The notes under the pieces: generated by a model
The model's input: the letters and a program-made list of their open reading frames with translations, nothing else
Databases searched by the model: none
Told to the model about the DNA's origin: nothing
Shown here: in pieces, positions 43,651 to 52,202 of the stretch
Numbering within the stretch: the first letter of the stretch is position 1
How the letters are laid out: the number at the start of each line of letters is the position of its first letter
Position numbers and translations under genes: made by a program
Origin: Novosphingobium sp. 9U
GTDB lineage: Bacteria; Pseudomonadota; Alphaproteobacteria; Sphingomonadales; Sphingomonadaceae
DNA: 64,000 bases
Reading direction: 5' to 3'
Assembly: GCF_902506425.1 (NCBI RefSeq)
Contig: NZ_LR732469.1
Coordinates: forward strand, 186,001-250,000

Positions 43651-45961
43651 ACGCGACCCGGCCCTGGTGCTCGACAAGCCCTCGCACCCGCACGACAGCG
43701 CACACCTGCATGTCAGCGGCGCGGCGCGCTACGCTGATGACATGCCCGAGCCGGCGGACATACTCCATCTCGCCTTTGGCCAGAGCAAACAGGCGCATGC
43801 CCGCATCGTCGCGATGGACCTGTCCCAGGTCCTCGCCGCGGAGGGCGTGATCGCAGTCTATACCGCAGGCGACATCCCGGGCGAGAACAACGTCGGCCCC
43901 GTCGCGCACGACGACCGGCTGCTGGCCGATGGCGAGGTCGTGTTCATGGGCCAGCCGGTGTTCCTCGTCGCCGCGACGAGCCAGCTTGCGGCGCGCGAGG
44001 CCGCACGGTTGGGGCAAGTTTCCTACGAAGTGCGCGAAGCGTTGCTGACCGTCGACCAGGCACGTGCCGCCGCCTCGCTGATCGAGCCGACCCAGCACAT
44101 GCGCCGCGGCGATGCCGGGGCCGGTCTGGCAAGCGCCGCAAATCGGCTCGCCGGCCGCTTCGCTATGGGCGGGCAGGATCATTTCTACCTTGAAGGCCAG
44201 GTCGCCGTCGCGACTCCGGGCGAGGACGGGCAGGTGCACCTGCTCAGTTCGACTCAGCACCCCAGCGAAGTGCAGCACCTGGTCGCCAACCTGCTCAACC
44301 TCACCTCGGCCGACGTGACCGTCGAAGTGCGGCGCATGGGCGGTGCGTTTGGGGGCAAGGAAACGCAGGCCGCGCTGTTCGCCGCCGCCGCCGCGCTCGT
44401 CGCGCATCGCACCGGCCGCCCCGCCAAGTTCCGCTGCGATCGCGACGACGACATGGTCCTGACCGGCAAGCGCCACCCCTTCGAAGTCGCCTACGAAGTC
44501 GGCTTCGACGACGAGGGCCGCTTGCACGCGCTATCCCTGCAGCTTGCCTCGAACTGCGGTGCAACGCTCGACTTGTCCTCCGCCATCAACGACCGCGCGA
44601 TGTTCCATGCGGACAACTGCTACTTCGTGCCTCACATCGCCATCGCGTCGGAGCGGCTGAAGACCAACACCGTGTCCGCGACCGCGTTCCGTGGCTTCGG
44701 TGGCCCGCAAGGCATGCTGGCGATCGAACGCGTGATCGATCACGTAGCCGCCGCCCTCGGCCGCGACCCGCTCGATGTGCGCGTGATCAACCTCTACGGG
44801 CCCGGCCGCGACTTGACCCCCTACGACATGCCGGTGGCCGACAACATCGCCCCGCCACTCATCGCGCGGCTGCGCGAGACGTCCCGCTACGACGCGCGCG
44901 TTCGCGAGGTGGAAGCGTTCAATGCCGCCAACGCGATCCTGAAAAAGGGCATCGCACTCACCCCGGTGAAGTTCGGCATCAGCTTCACGACCACCCACCT
45001 CAACCAGGCGGGCGCGCTGGTGCACGTCTATGCCGACGGCTCCATCCAGGTGAACCACGGCGGCACCGAGATGGGCCAAGGGCTCTACGTGAAGGTGGCG
45101 CAAGTGGTGGCGGACGTGTTCGCAGTGCCGCTTGCGCGCGTGCGCATCACCGCCACCCGGACCGACAAGGTTCCCAACACCTCGGCCACCGCAGCCTCGT
45201 CGGGTGCGGACCTCAATGGCATGGCCGCGTTTGAGGCGGCAATGACGATCCGCGACCGGCTCGCCGCCTTCCTTGCGCGAACATACGACTGCGAGCCTGG
45301 CCATGTGCTGTTCACTCCGGCCGGCGTGCTGGTGGCGGGCGAAGTGCTGGAGTTCGGCCATGTCGCGCGCAAGGCGCACATCGGCCGCGTGTCCCTATCT
45401 TCGACCGGATACTATGCGACACCCGGCATCGCCTACGACCGGGCCGCGCACAAAGGCCGTCCGTTCTACTACTTCGCCTATGGCGCCGCCGTGTCGGAAG
45501 TCGCGATCGACACCCTGACCGGCGAGCACAAGGTTCTGGCGGTCGACATCCTTCATGATGTCGGCCGCTCATTGAACGCCGCCATCGACCTTGGGCAGAT
45601 CGAAGGCGGGTTCCTGCAGGGCCAGGGGTGGCTCACCACGGAGGAGCTGGTGTGGGACAAGACCGGGCGCCTGCTCACGCATAGCCCCGCGACCTACAAG
45701 ATCCCCACCGCCTCCGACCGACCCAAGCGGCTGCGGATCGACTTGTGGGATGGCGAGAATGCCGAGCCGACGATCAATCGCTCCAAGGCCGTGGGCGAGC
45801 CGCCGTTCATGCTGGCGATCTCCGTCTTCTCCGCGCTCAATCGTGCGATCGCCGCCACCAACCCCGACAAGCGCGACATGCCGCCGCTGAACGCCCCCGC
45901 CACGCCCCAGGCGATCCTCGCCGCCATTGCGAGGCATCGCCAAGGGTCGTTGGGCGCATGA
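43643..45961 (+). CDS. xdhB: Xanthine dehydrogenase large subunit XdhB (molybdopterin)
   Basis: A 772-residue molybdopterin subunit oxidising hypoxanthine and xanthine to urate. Seen: HVSGAARYADD, GQDHFYLEGQ, the MGGAFGGKE block, the substrate Arg in SATAFRGFGGPQG, GTEMGQGLYVKV and the catalytic Glu719 in AVGEPPFML, all as in bacterial XdhB. No signal peptide. The ATG is inside the end of xdhA and its stop overlaps xdhC, so xdhABC are translationally coupled. Confidence 0.96.
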   Translation: MAERDPALVLDKPSHPHDSAHLHVSGAARYADDMPEPADILHLAFGQSKQAHARIVAMDLSQVLAAEGVIAVYTAGDIPGENNVGPVAHDDRLLADGEVVFMGQPVFLVAATSQLAAREAARLGQVSYEVREALLTVDQARAAASLIEPTQHMRRGDAGAGLASAANRLAGRFAMGGQDHFYLEGQVAVATPGEDGQVHLLSSTQHPSEVQHLVANLLNLTSADVTVEVRRMGGAFGGKETQAALFAAAAALVAHRTGRPAKFRCDRDDDMVLTGKRHPFEVAYEVGFDDEGRLHALSLQLASNCGATLDLSSAINDRAMFHADNCYFVPHIAIASERLKTNTVSATAFRGFGGPQGMLAIERVIDHVAAALGRDPLDVRVINLYGPGRDLTPYDMPVADNIAPPLIARLRETSRYDARVREVEAFNAANAILKKGIALTPVKFGISFTTTHLNQAGALVHVYADGSIQVNHGGTEMGQGLYVKVAQVVADVFAVPLARVRITATRTDKVPNTSATAASSGADLNGMAAFEAAMTIRDRLAAFLARTYDCEPGHVLFTPAGVLVAGEVLEFGHVARKAHIGRVSLSSTGYYATPGIAYDRAAHKGRPFYYFAYGAAVSEVAIDTLTGEHKVLAVDILHDVGRSLNAAIDLGQIEGGFLQGQGWLTTEELVWDKTGRLLTHSPATYKIPTASDRPKRLRIDLWDGENAEPTINRSKAVGEPPFMLAISVFSALNRAIAATNPDKRDMPPLNAPATPQAILAAIARHRQGSLGA

Positions 45962-46875
45962 CCCAGTGGATCGGCTGGCTCCGCCATTTGCCCGACCGCC
46001 CTACGGCCATGATCTCGCTGCTCGCGACCGAGGGGTCCGCCCCGCGTGGCGCCGGCACCCGCATGCTGGTCTGGGCCGAGGGGCAGGAAGGCACGATTGG
46101 CGGCGGGCAGCTGGAGCTGCGCGCCATCGAGCAGGCGCGCGCGGTACTGGACCTGCCGCGCGGCACGTGGCGGGTGCAGGACTACCCGCTCGGGCCACTG
46201 CTCGGCCAGTGCTGCGGCGGGCGGGTGCGGCTGATGGTGGAGCATCTCGATCCAGCGGCGCTCGACTGGCTGCACGATGCCGAACCCGGCCGCATGCTGG
46301 AGACGCGGCTGCGCGATGGTGCGGTGACTCGCGCCGTACACTTGCGCGAGACCGCCACGCGCCAGTCCGCACGCGGCGAGCGGCCCGTTGCGGGTGCGCG
46401 CATGGTCGAACCGGTCGGCGAGCGCCCGCGCCCGTTGTACCTGTTCGGCGCCGGTCACGTCGGCCAGGCGATTGCCCGGCACGCCGTCGGCCTGCCCTTC
46501 CAGCTGGCCTGGTTCGACACCCGGCCCGAGGAGGCGGCGATCGACGGCGTGACCCTCGTGTCCGAGGAGACCGTGGCCGATTGCCTCGCCGACGCGCCGG
46601 CGGATGCGGCGGTGGCGATCCTGACGCACGACCATCCGCTCGACTACCACCTCGCGCTCGCGGCGCTGTCCGGCAAGCCGCTCACCTTCGTCGGCCTGAT
46701 CGGCTCATCGACCAAGATCGCCCGCTTCCGCTCGCGCCTGGCCGCGGATGGCGTCGGCGAAGAGGCGCTCGCCCGCCTAACCGCACCGATCGGCCTTCCC
46801 GGCGTGCGCGGCAAGGAGCCGGATGTGATCGCGATCTCAGTGTTGGCGCAACTGCTGACGCTGAGGGCCGAGTGA
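45958..46875 (+). CDS. xdhC: Xanthine dehydrogenase accessory protein XdhC
   Basis: A 305-residue XdhC that binds molybdopterin, protects its sulfurated form and inserts it into XdhB. The N-terminal ATEGSAPRGAGTRM, the IGGGQLELRAIE motif, LGQCCGGRV with two Cys, and the C-terminal Rossmann block LFGAGHVGQAIARH are all intact, in contrast to the orphan copy at 17563. Followed by a shortened dispersed repeat before guaD. Confidence 0.95.
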   Translation: MTQWIGWLRHLPDRPTAMISLLATEGSAPRGAGTRMLVWAEGQEGTIGGGQLELRAIEQARAVLDLPRGTWRVQDYPLGPLLGQCCGGRVRLMVEHLDPAALDWLHDAEPGRMLETRLRDGAVTRAVHLRETATRQSARGERPVAGARMVEPVGERPRPLYLFGAGHVGQAIARHAVGLPFQLAWFDTRPEEAAIDGVTLVSEETVADCLADAPADAAVAILTHDHPLDYHLALAALSGKPLTFVGLIGSSTKIARFRSRLAADGVGEEALARLTAPIGLPGVRGKEPDVIAISVLAQLLTLRAE

Positions 46876-46888
46876 GCGTGGGCAACGC

Positions 46889-46960
46889 AGATCCTCCCCT
46901 GCAAGCGGAGGGGGACGGCCTGCAAGGCCTGCGCATCTCGCTACAGGCGGTCCCCTCACA
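46889..46960. repeat. Dispersed palindromic repeat, shortened copy 5
   Basis: Begins CAGATCCTCCCCTGCAAG as in copy 3, but only about 70 bp remain, ending GGCGGTCCCCTCAC. The inner part of the element is missing or decayed. It fills the gap between xdhC and guaD inside the operon. Confidence 0.7.
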
Positions 46961-46978
46961 CGTCGGGGCTCGCACCTC

Positions 46979-48262
46979 ATGATCCACGCCTTGCGCGCCG
47001 AGCTGCTCTCCGTCCCGCATGATCCTCGCGATCACCCCCACCCTATGCGCCACGAAGCCGACGGCTTGCTCGTCATCGAGGATGGCATTGTCGTCGCCCG
47101 CGGGCGCTACGCTGAGCTCTCCAAGCGCTACCCCGACGTCCCGACCCAAACCCTCCCCGGCCTCGTCGTCCCCGGCTTCATCGACGCGCACGTCCACTAC
47201 CCTCAGACCGACCGCATCGCCTCGCACGGCGAGCAGTTGCTCGACTGGCTGGATCGCCACATCTTTCCCGCCGAACAGGCCTTCGCCGATCGCGCCCACG
47301 CCGACGAAGTCGCAGGGTTCTTTCTCGACGAACTGCTGCGCAACGGCACCACCAGTGCGCTGGTATTCCCGACCGTGCACGAGGGTTCGGTCGACGCGCT
47401 GTTCGACGCAGCGCAACAGCGCAACATGCGCGTGATCTCGGGCAAAGTACTGATGGACCGCGGCCCCGTAGGCCTGCGCGACACGGTGGCGAGCGGGCGG
47501 GCTGAGAGCGAAGCGCTGATCCGGCGCTGGCGCGGACGCGGCCGGCTGGGCTACGCAGTCACTCCTCGCTTCGTGCTCGCCTCCAGCGACGCACAGCTGG
47601 CGGACGCGGGCGCGTTGCTCGCCGAGCACCCGGACGTGCTGATGCATACGCACCTAGCCGAGAATGTTCGCGAATGCGACGCGGTCGCCGAGCGGTTCGC
47701 CGACGCCGCAGACTACCTCGACGTCTACGACCGCTTCCGCCTGGTGACCGCGCGTTCGGTCTTCGCACATGGCATCCACATGTCCGATCGGGCCTGCGCG
47801 CACTTGCACCACAGCGGCGCGGGGGTGGCGATATGCCCCAGCTCCAACTTGTTCCTGGGCTCGGGCTTCTTCAACTTCGGCCTGAACGATCGCCACAAGG
47901 TGCGCCTAGGCCTCGGCACCGACGTGGGTGCGGGCACTTCGTTCTCCATGCTGCGCACGGCGGGCCTCGCGTACCAGGCGGCGCTGGCGCGGTGCGAGGC
48001 GCTGGACCCGTTCCGGGCGCTGTATCTCGCGACCGCCGGTAGCGCCGCCCTGCTTCACATCGGCGACAAGGTCGGCGCGCTGGAGCCGGGGCAAGAAGCC
48101 GATTTCCTTGTGCTCGATCCCGCCGCCACGCCTTTGCTGGCGCGCCGCACCGCGCGAGCCGATCTCGCGGACCGGCTGTTCGCGTTGCAGATCCTGGGCG
48201 ACGACCGCGCGGTGGCCGCCACGTACGTCATGGGCCAGCGCGCCTGGAGCCGAGGGACGTAA
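46979..48262 (+). CDS. guaD: Guanine deaminase GuaD
   Basis: A 427-residue zinc amidohydrolase converting guanine to xanthine. Zinc ligands include His71 and His73 (IDAHVHYPQTD), a His in THLAEN, a His in FAHGIHMS, and Asp in LGTDVGAGTSFSM. The YPQTD and CPSSNLFLGSGFF blocks distinguish guanine deaminase from related deaminases. ATG 46979. It feeds XdhAB of the same operon. Confidence 0.94.
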   Translation: MIHALRAELLSVPHDPRDHPHPMRHEADGLLVIEDGIVVARGRYAELSKRYPDVPTQTLPGLVVPGFIDAHVHYPQTDRIASHGEQLLDWLDRHIFPAEQAFADRAHADEVAGFFLDELLRNGTTSALVFPTVHEGSVDALFDAAQQRNMRVISGKVLMDRGPVGLRDTVASGRAESEALIRRWRGRGRLGYAVTPRFVLASSDAQLADAGALLAEHPDVLMHTHLAENVRECDAVAERFADAADYLDVYDRFRLVTARSVFAHGIHMSDRACAHLHHSGAGVAICPSSNLFLGSGFFNFGLNDRHKVRLGLGTDVGAGTSFSMLRTAGLAYQAALARCEALDPFRALYLATAGSAALLHIGDKVGALEPGQEADFLVLDPAATPLLARRTARADLADRLFALQILGDDRAVAATYVMGQRAWSRGT

Positions 48263-48288
48263 GAGTCAGCACAACCAGGGGCAGCGAC

Positions 48289-49761
48289 ATGCACGATCAA
48301 GACGACGCGCTCTGGAACGCCGACCTCGCGCCGACGGGGCCGGAGCAGCGCACTTGGCGCTGGTACCACTTCGCGGCGCTGTGGGTGGGCATGGTCGTCG
48401 CGGTCCCGACCTGGATGCTGGCGTCCGGGCTGATCGAGCAAGGCATGTCGGCCGTGCAGGCGACCTGGACGGTGCTGCTGGGCAACGTGATCATCCTGGC
48501 GCCGATGCTGCTGATCGGCCATCCCGGAGCGCGCTACGGCGTGCCGTTTGCAGTGCTGGTGCGCGCCTCGTTCGGCACCACCGGCGCGCGGCTGCCGGCG
48601 CTTGCCCGCGCGCTGGTCGCCTGCGGATGGTACGGCATCCAGACCTGGATCGGCGGCGAGGCGCTGCTGACGCTGCTCGGCATCTTCCTGCGCCAGGACT
48701 TGCGCGGTGCGGTCCTGCCGATCGTGGGTATCGGCGCCGGTCAACTGCTCGCCTTCCTGGTGTTCTGGGCGGTGCAGCTGCTGTTCGTGCGCAAGGGGCT
48801 GTTGACCATCCGGCGGCTGGAGACCTGGACCGCACCGCTCAAGCTGCTGGCCTGTGCCGGCTTGCTGTGGTGGGCGATCAGCGCTGCCGGAGGGCTCGGG
48901 CCGATCTTTGCGCAGCCCTCCGCCTTCGCGCCCGGCGGCCCGAAGCAGGGCCAGTTCTGGGCGGTGTTCCTGCCCACGCTGACCGCCATGGTCGGCTTCT
49001 GGGGAACGCTGGCGCTCAACATTCCGGACTTCACCCGCTTTGCGCGCAGCCAGCGCGACCAGGCCATCGGCCAGACACTCGGCCTTCCTCCCACGATGGG
49101 CCTGATCGCGCTGATCAGCGTGATGACCACGTCGGCGACGGTCGTGATCTACGGCAAGGCGATCTGGGACCCGGTCGCGCTCGCCGGCACGCTGAGCGGA
49201 CCCTTCGTACTGCTCGGCCTACTGGTGATCGCGGTCGACACCGTCTCGTGCAACATCGCCGCCAACCTGGTGTGCTCGGCCTACGACTTCGCCTCGATCG
49301 CGCCCTCGCGCATCGACTATCGCCGCGGCGCGCTGATCACCGCGGCGATCGGCCTCTTCATGATGCCTTGGAAGCTGCTGGAGAGCACGCAAGGCTACAT
49401 ATTTACCTGGCTGACCGGCTACGGCGCGCTGCTGGGGCCGATCGCGGGCATCCTGATCGCCGACTACTGGATGGTGCGCGGCACGCGGCTGGACGTCGAG
49501 GGACTGTACCGCGTCGATGGCCCGTACAGCTACGGCAACGGCTGGAACGGCAAGGCGCTCGCGGCGCTGGCTCTCGGCATCGCGCCGAACCTGCCGGGGT
49601 TCCTGGCCGTCTCCGCGCCCGGAGTTTTCAGCCGCGTTGGCTCACTGTGGACCGGCATCTACAGCTACGCATGGTTCGTCGGCGTGGGTGTCTCGCTGAC
49701 AAGCTATGCCTTGCTGATGAAGGCGCGGCCTGCCGGTACGCCGGCAATCGGTTCTGCTTGA
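48289..49761 (+). CDS. NCS1-family permease (allantoin/nucleobase type)
   Basis: A 490-residue NCS1 cation symporter with about 12 membrane segments. The N-terminal NADLAPTGPEQRTWRWYHF, GHPGARYGVPFAVLVRASFG, the ACGWYGIQTWIGG stretch with conserved Trp, and LNIPDFTRFARS match the bacterial allantoin/uracil/hydantoin branch (PucI, Mhp1). With an AzgA-like permease already present, it more likely imports allantoin, uracil or a related ring. Last gene of the purine operon, 26 bp after guaD. Confidence 0.9.
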   Translation: MHDQDDALWNADLAPTGPEQRTWRWYHFAALWVGMVVAVPTWMLASGLIEQGMSAVQATWTVLLGNVIILAPMLLIGHPGARYGVPFAVLVRASFGTTGARLPALARALVACGWYGIQTWIGGEALLTLLGIFLRQDLRGAVLPIVGIGAGQLLAFLVFWAVQLLFVRKGLLTIRRLETWTAPLKLLACAGLLWWAISAAGGLGPIFAQPSAFAPGGPKQGQFWAVFLPTLTAMVGFWGTLALNIPDFTRFARSQRDQAIGQTLGLPPTMGLIALISVMTTSATVVIYGKAIWDPVALAGTLSGPFVLLGLLVIAVDTVSCNIAANLVCSAYDFASIAPSRIDYRRGALITAAIGLFMMPWKLLESTQGYIFTWLTGYGALLGPIAGILIADYWMVRGTRLDVEGLYRVDGPYSYGNGWNGKALAALALGIAPNLPGFLAVSAPGVFSRVGSLWTGIYSYAWFVGVGVSLTSYALLMKARPAGTPAIGSA

Positions 49762-49774
49762 GCATGCGGAGACC

Positions 49775-50353
49775 TCAAACGTCCTTGTCGCCAAGCCAGT
49801 GCTCCGTCTCGGGTGGCACGAACCCCGCGATCCGGTCGAGCATCGCCTCGGGATCCTTCTCCACCAGCAGCATCGCGCGGTGGCGCGGCTGGAGGAATCC
49901 TTGCGACACGACATGGTCGATGAAATCGCGCAAGCCCGAGTAGAAACCGCCCACGTCCAGCAGTCCGACGGGCTTGGCGTGGTATCCCAGCTGCGACCAG
50001 CACCAGGCCTCGAACATCTCCTCGAAGGTGCCGATGCCTCCGGGCAGCGTCACGAAGCCGTCGGCAAGGTTCGCCATCAGCGCCTTGCGCTCGTGCATGG
50101 TCTGGACGACGTGGAGCTCGCTGATACCCTGGTGGTCGTGCTCACGCGCGCGCAGCGCTTCGGGGATGACGCCGATCACTTCGCCGCCCGCGGAGCAGAC
50201 CGCATCGGCGATCACGCCCATCAGGCCGACCGTGCCGCCGCCGTAGACCAGCCCGATGCCGCGCTTTGCCAGCAGGGTACCGAACTGCTCGGCCGCTTGG
50301 CGATAGATCGGTAGGGTCCCGGCGGAGGAGCCCAAGTAGACGCAGATGCGCAT
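49775..50353 (-). CDS. LOG-family (TIGR00730-type) nucleotide phosphoribohydrolase
   Basis: A 192-residue Rossmann-fold LOG protein. The signature PGGIGTFEEMFE is intact, as are YGGGTVGLMG and the Arg/Lys of MHERKALM. LOG enzymes hydrolyse AMP or cytokinin-riboside monophosphates to base and ribose-5-phosphate. Its ATG overlaps the stop of the phosphoribosyltransferase gene (TGATG), so the two are co-translated. It is convergent with the purine operon, 13 bp from its end. Confidence 0.9.
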   Translation of the reverse strand: MRICVYLGSSAGTLPIYRQAAEQFGTLLAKRGIGLVYGGGTVGLMGVIADAVCSAGGEVIGVIPEALRAREHDHQGISELHVVQTMHERKALMANLADGFVTLPGGIGTFEEMFEAWCWSQLGYHAKPVGLLDVGGFYSGLRDFIDHVVSQGFLQPRHRAMLLVEKDPEAMLDRIAGFVPPETEHWLGDKDV

Positions 50354-50886
50354 CAGGACAGGCGCTCCGGCACGGACAGCGCTTCCTCCAACAGGACCTC
50401 CTTCGAGCTGACCGATTCCCACGGGAACACGAACCAGCGCTTGTCCTCGGCCCGATCGATCGCGTCGGTCCAGTAATCGACTTGCGCGCGCGAGCCCGAG
50501 TTGTTGATCAGTACGGCAAAGCGCAGGTTCTCCGCCGCGCAGCCGTTCCCCACCAGCAACTCGCGAATGTAGGTGATGGTGCTGCCACTGTCGTTGATGT
50601 CGTCCACGAACAGCAGCCGCGATCCTTCGGCGCTCATGGTCGCGATCTTGGCAAGCAGTTCGTCGGCAAAGCCCGGCACGCGCGAGGAGTGGTCGATCGA
50701 GAGCATCGGCAAGTCGAGCTGGTGCGAAATGTAGACCGCCGGCACCAACCCGCCCCGGCCCACGCCGATCACGAATTCCGGCGCCCAGTCGCTTTCGCGG
50801 ATCTTGCGCGAAAGCAGGCGAACTTTGGCGAGGAACTCCTCGTAGTATTCCAGGTAGTAGAGGTCGGGTTCTGCCGTTTCGCTCAT
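50353..50886 (-). CDS. Purine-type phosphoribosyltransferase
   Basis: A 177-residue type-I phosphoribosyltransferase. The PRPP-binding motif is LLFVDDINDSGST; an upstream FVIGVGRGGLVPAV block is the usual second loop. This is the pattern of xanthine-guanine or hypoxanthine PRTases that salvage bases to nucleotides. AAGGAA precedes ATG 50886. Co-encoded with a LOG protein that catalyses roughly the reverse release of base from nucleotide. Base specificity is not readable here. Confidence 0.85.
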   Translation of the reverse strand: MSETAEPDLYYLEYYEEFLAKVRLLSRKIRESDWAPEFVIGVGRGGLVPAVYISHQLDLPMLSIDHSSRVPGFADELLAKIATMSAEGSRLLFVDDINDSGSTITYIRELLVGNGCAAENLRFAVLINNSGSRAQVDYWTDAIDRAEDKRWFVFPWESVSSKEVLLEEALSVPERLS

Positions 50887-50974
50887 CGGGGGTTCCTTGC
50901 GCAATTGCCCGGGGAGTAACGGACCCGTGCGGGATCGGCAATGCGGCGCAGGGTAAACCGAAAAGTTGGCTGCC

Positions 50975-51892
50975 TCACCCGGGACCGGCATAGCTCAGCT
51001 GCGCAAACCCGTTCTCGATCTCCCCCAGCACGATCCCAGCCGCATAGGACGGCGTCCGCGCGGCGGCGGTGCAAAGCGCCAGGGTCATCGGCCGCAGCAG
51101 GGCGTCCGAGATGCGCGTGAAGGAGAGCACGCCCGCCTCCACCTCGGTCTTGACGTCTAGCGAGGTGAGAATGCCGATGCCGACCCGCTCCAGAACTAGC
51201 GAGGTGATCATCTGGATGTTGTCGGAGATCGCCGCGCGCTCGGCCGCCATTCCCGTCGCGCCTTCCAGCACCGCGATCTGCTGCGAAACCGCCAGCGGCT
51301 CACCGGGCACTATCAACGGCTCGCCCAGGCAAGCCGAGAAGCGCGTCTCGCCCGTACCCGCAAGCGGGTGGTCGGGCGGCGTGACGAAGCCCAGCACCAC
51401 CTCGACGAAAGCGCGCACCGTCAGGTCGCGATAGGAGTGCGGTTCGAACAGAATGCCGAAGTCAACCTCGCCGTCTGCCACCGCCTTGCGCACGGCCTCG
51501 TTCTCCAGCACGCGCACGCCGATGGTGATGCCCGGATAGCGCGTCTTGATCGAGCGGATCGCGGCGGGGATCGCGCCCTTCGCCAGCGCATCGATCACCG
51601 CCATCTCGACATGGCCGCGTTTCAGCCCGCGCAAGTCCTCGATCTGCGCGCGCACGTCGAGCATGTTCTTCTGCCAGCGCCCGCCCGCCGCCATCATGAT
51701 CTCGCCCGCGGCCGTCAGCCGCAAGCCCGAGGGCAAGCGCTCGAACAAGGGCGCGCCAATCTCGGCCTCGACGTTCAGGATCTGACGCGCGATCGCCGAG
51801 GCTGAGACGTTCAGCTCGTCGGCCGCACGCCGGATCGAGCCGAGCCGACCCACCGCCATGAAGTAGCGCAGAAAGCGTGAGAATGCCGGCAT
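50975..51892 (-). CDS. LysR-family regulator of the purine locus
   Basis: A 305-residue LysR regulator. The winged HTH is at residues 1-60 (RRAADELNVSASAIARQI) and the effector domain follows, with VDFGILFEP and VGIGILTSL. It is divergent from the TonB receptor gene, and a motif 15-49 bp upstream of its start is repeated upstream of hpxX, so autoregulation and control of the purine operon are likely. The effector may be urate or another purine intermediate; this is not shown. Confidence 0.88.
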   Translation of the reverse strand: MPAFSRFLRYFMAVGRLGSIRRAADELNVSASAIARQILNVEAEIGAPLFERLPSGLRLTAAGEIMMAAGGRWQKNMLDVRAQIEDLRGLKRGHVEMAVIDALAKGAIPAAIRSIKTRYPGITIGVRVLENEAVRKAVADGEVDFGILFEPHSYRDLTVRAFVEVVLGFVTPPDHPLAGTGETRFSACLGEPLIVPGEPLAVSQQIAVLEGATGMAAERAAISDNIQMITSLVLERVGIGILTSLDVKTEVEAGVLSFTRISDALLRPMTLALCTAAARTPSYAAGIVLGEIENGFAQLSYAGPG

Positions 51893-52202
51893 CGACCCCG
51901 CTCTAATTTTTGCAACGCAGCATGGAATTCATTGCGTTTGCGAGCATTAAGTCAAGCGCATAGCACCATGTTGAGCAAGATCGGGCGACCTGCGGGCGCG
52001 TGTTCTTGCAAGGGGCTTGGCAAACAGGGCGGAACAAGTGGGCAGTGCGGGCTGCCCTTCATCACACGACCAGGCTGCAGGCGATCCGTCAGAGATCGCA
52101 GCCAAGCCACGCGCGTAACGACATCGGGGAGAGGCCAACAGCATCGGGGACCGGACCGGAGGGACAGCCCTGCCGCGAACCGGCCCGCACAGGGGGTAAG
52201 AC
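51893..52202. promoter_or_regulatory. Divergent LysR / TonB-receptor intergenic region
   Basis: A 310-bp gap with no gene. It contains the candidate operator at 51907-51941 close to the LysR start, then about 260 bp of leader before the receptor start, where ATG 52203 is preceded by CAGGGGGTAAG. No strong hairpin or riboswitch pattern was recognised in the leader. Confidence 0.7.
51907..51941 (+). promoter_or_regulatory. Candidate LysR operator, LysR/TonB-receptor side
   Basis: TTTTTGCA at 51907-51914 and TTCATTGCGTTTGC at 51928-51941, identical in wording and spacing to the site at 30486-30520. GCAACGCA and the complement of TTGCGTTTGC form an imperfect dyad, as expected for a LysR dimer or tetramer site. 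Confidence 0.65.
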
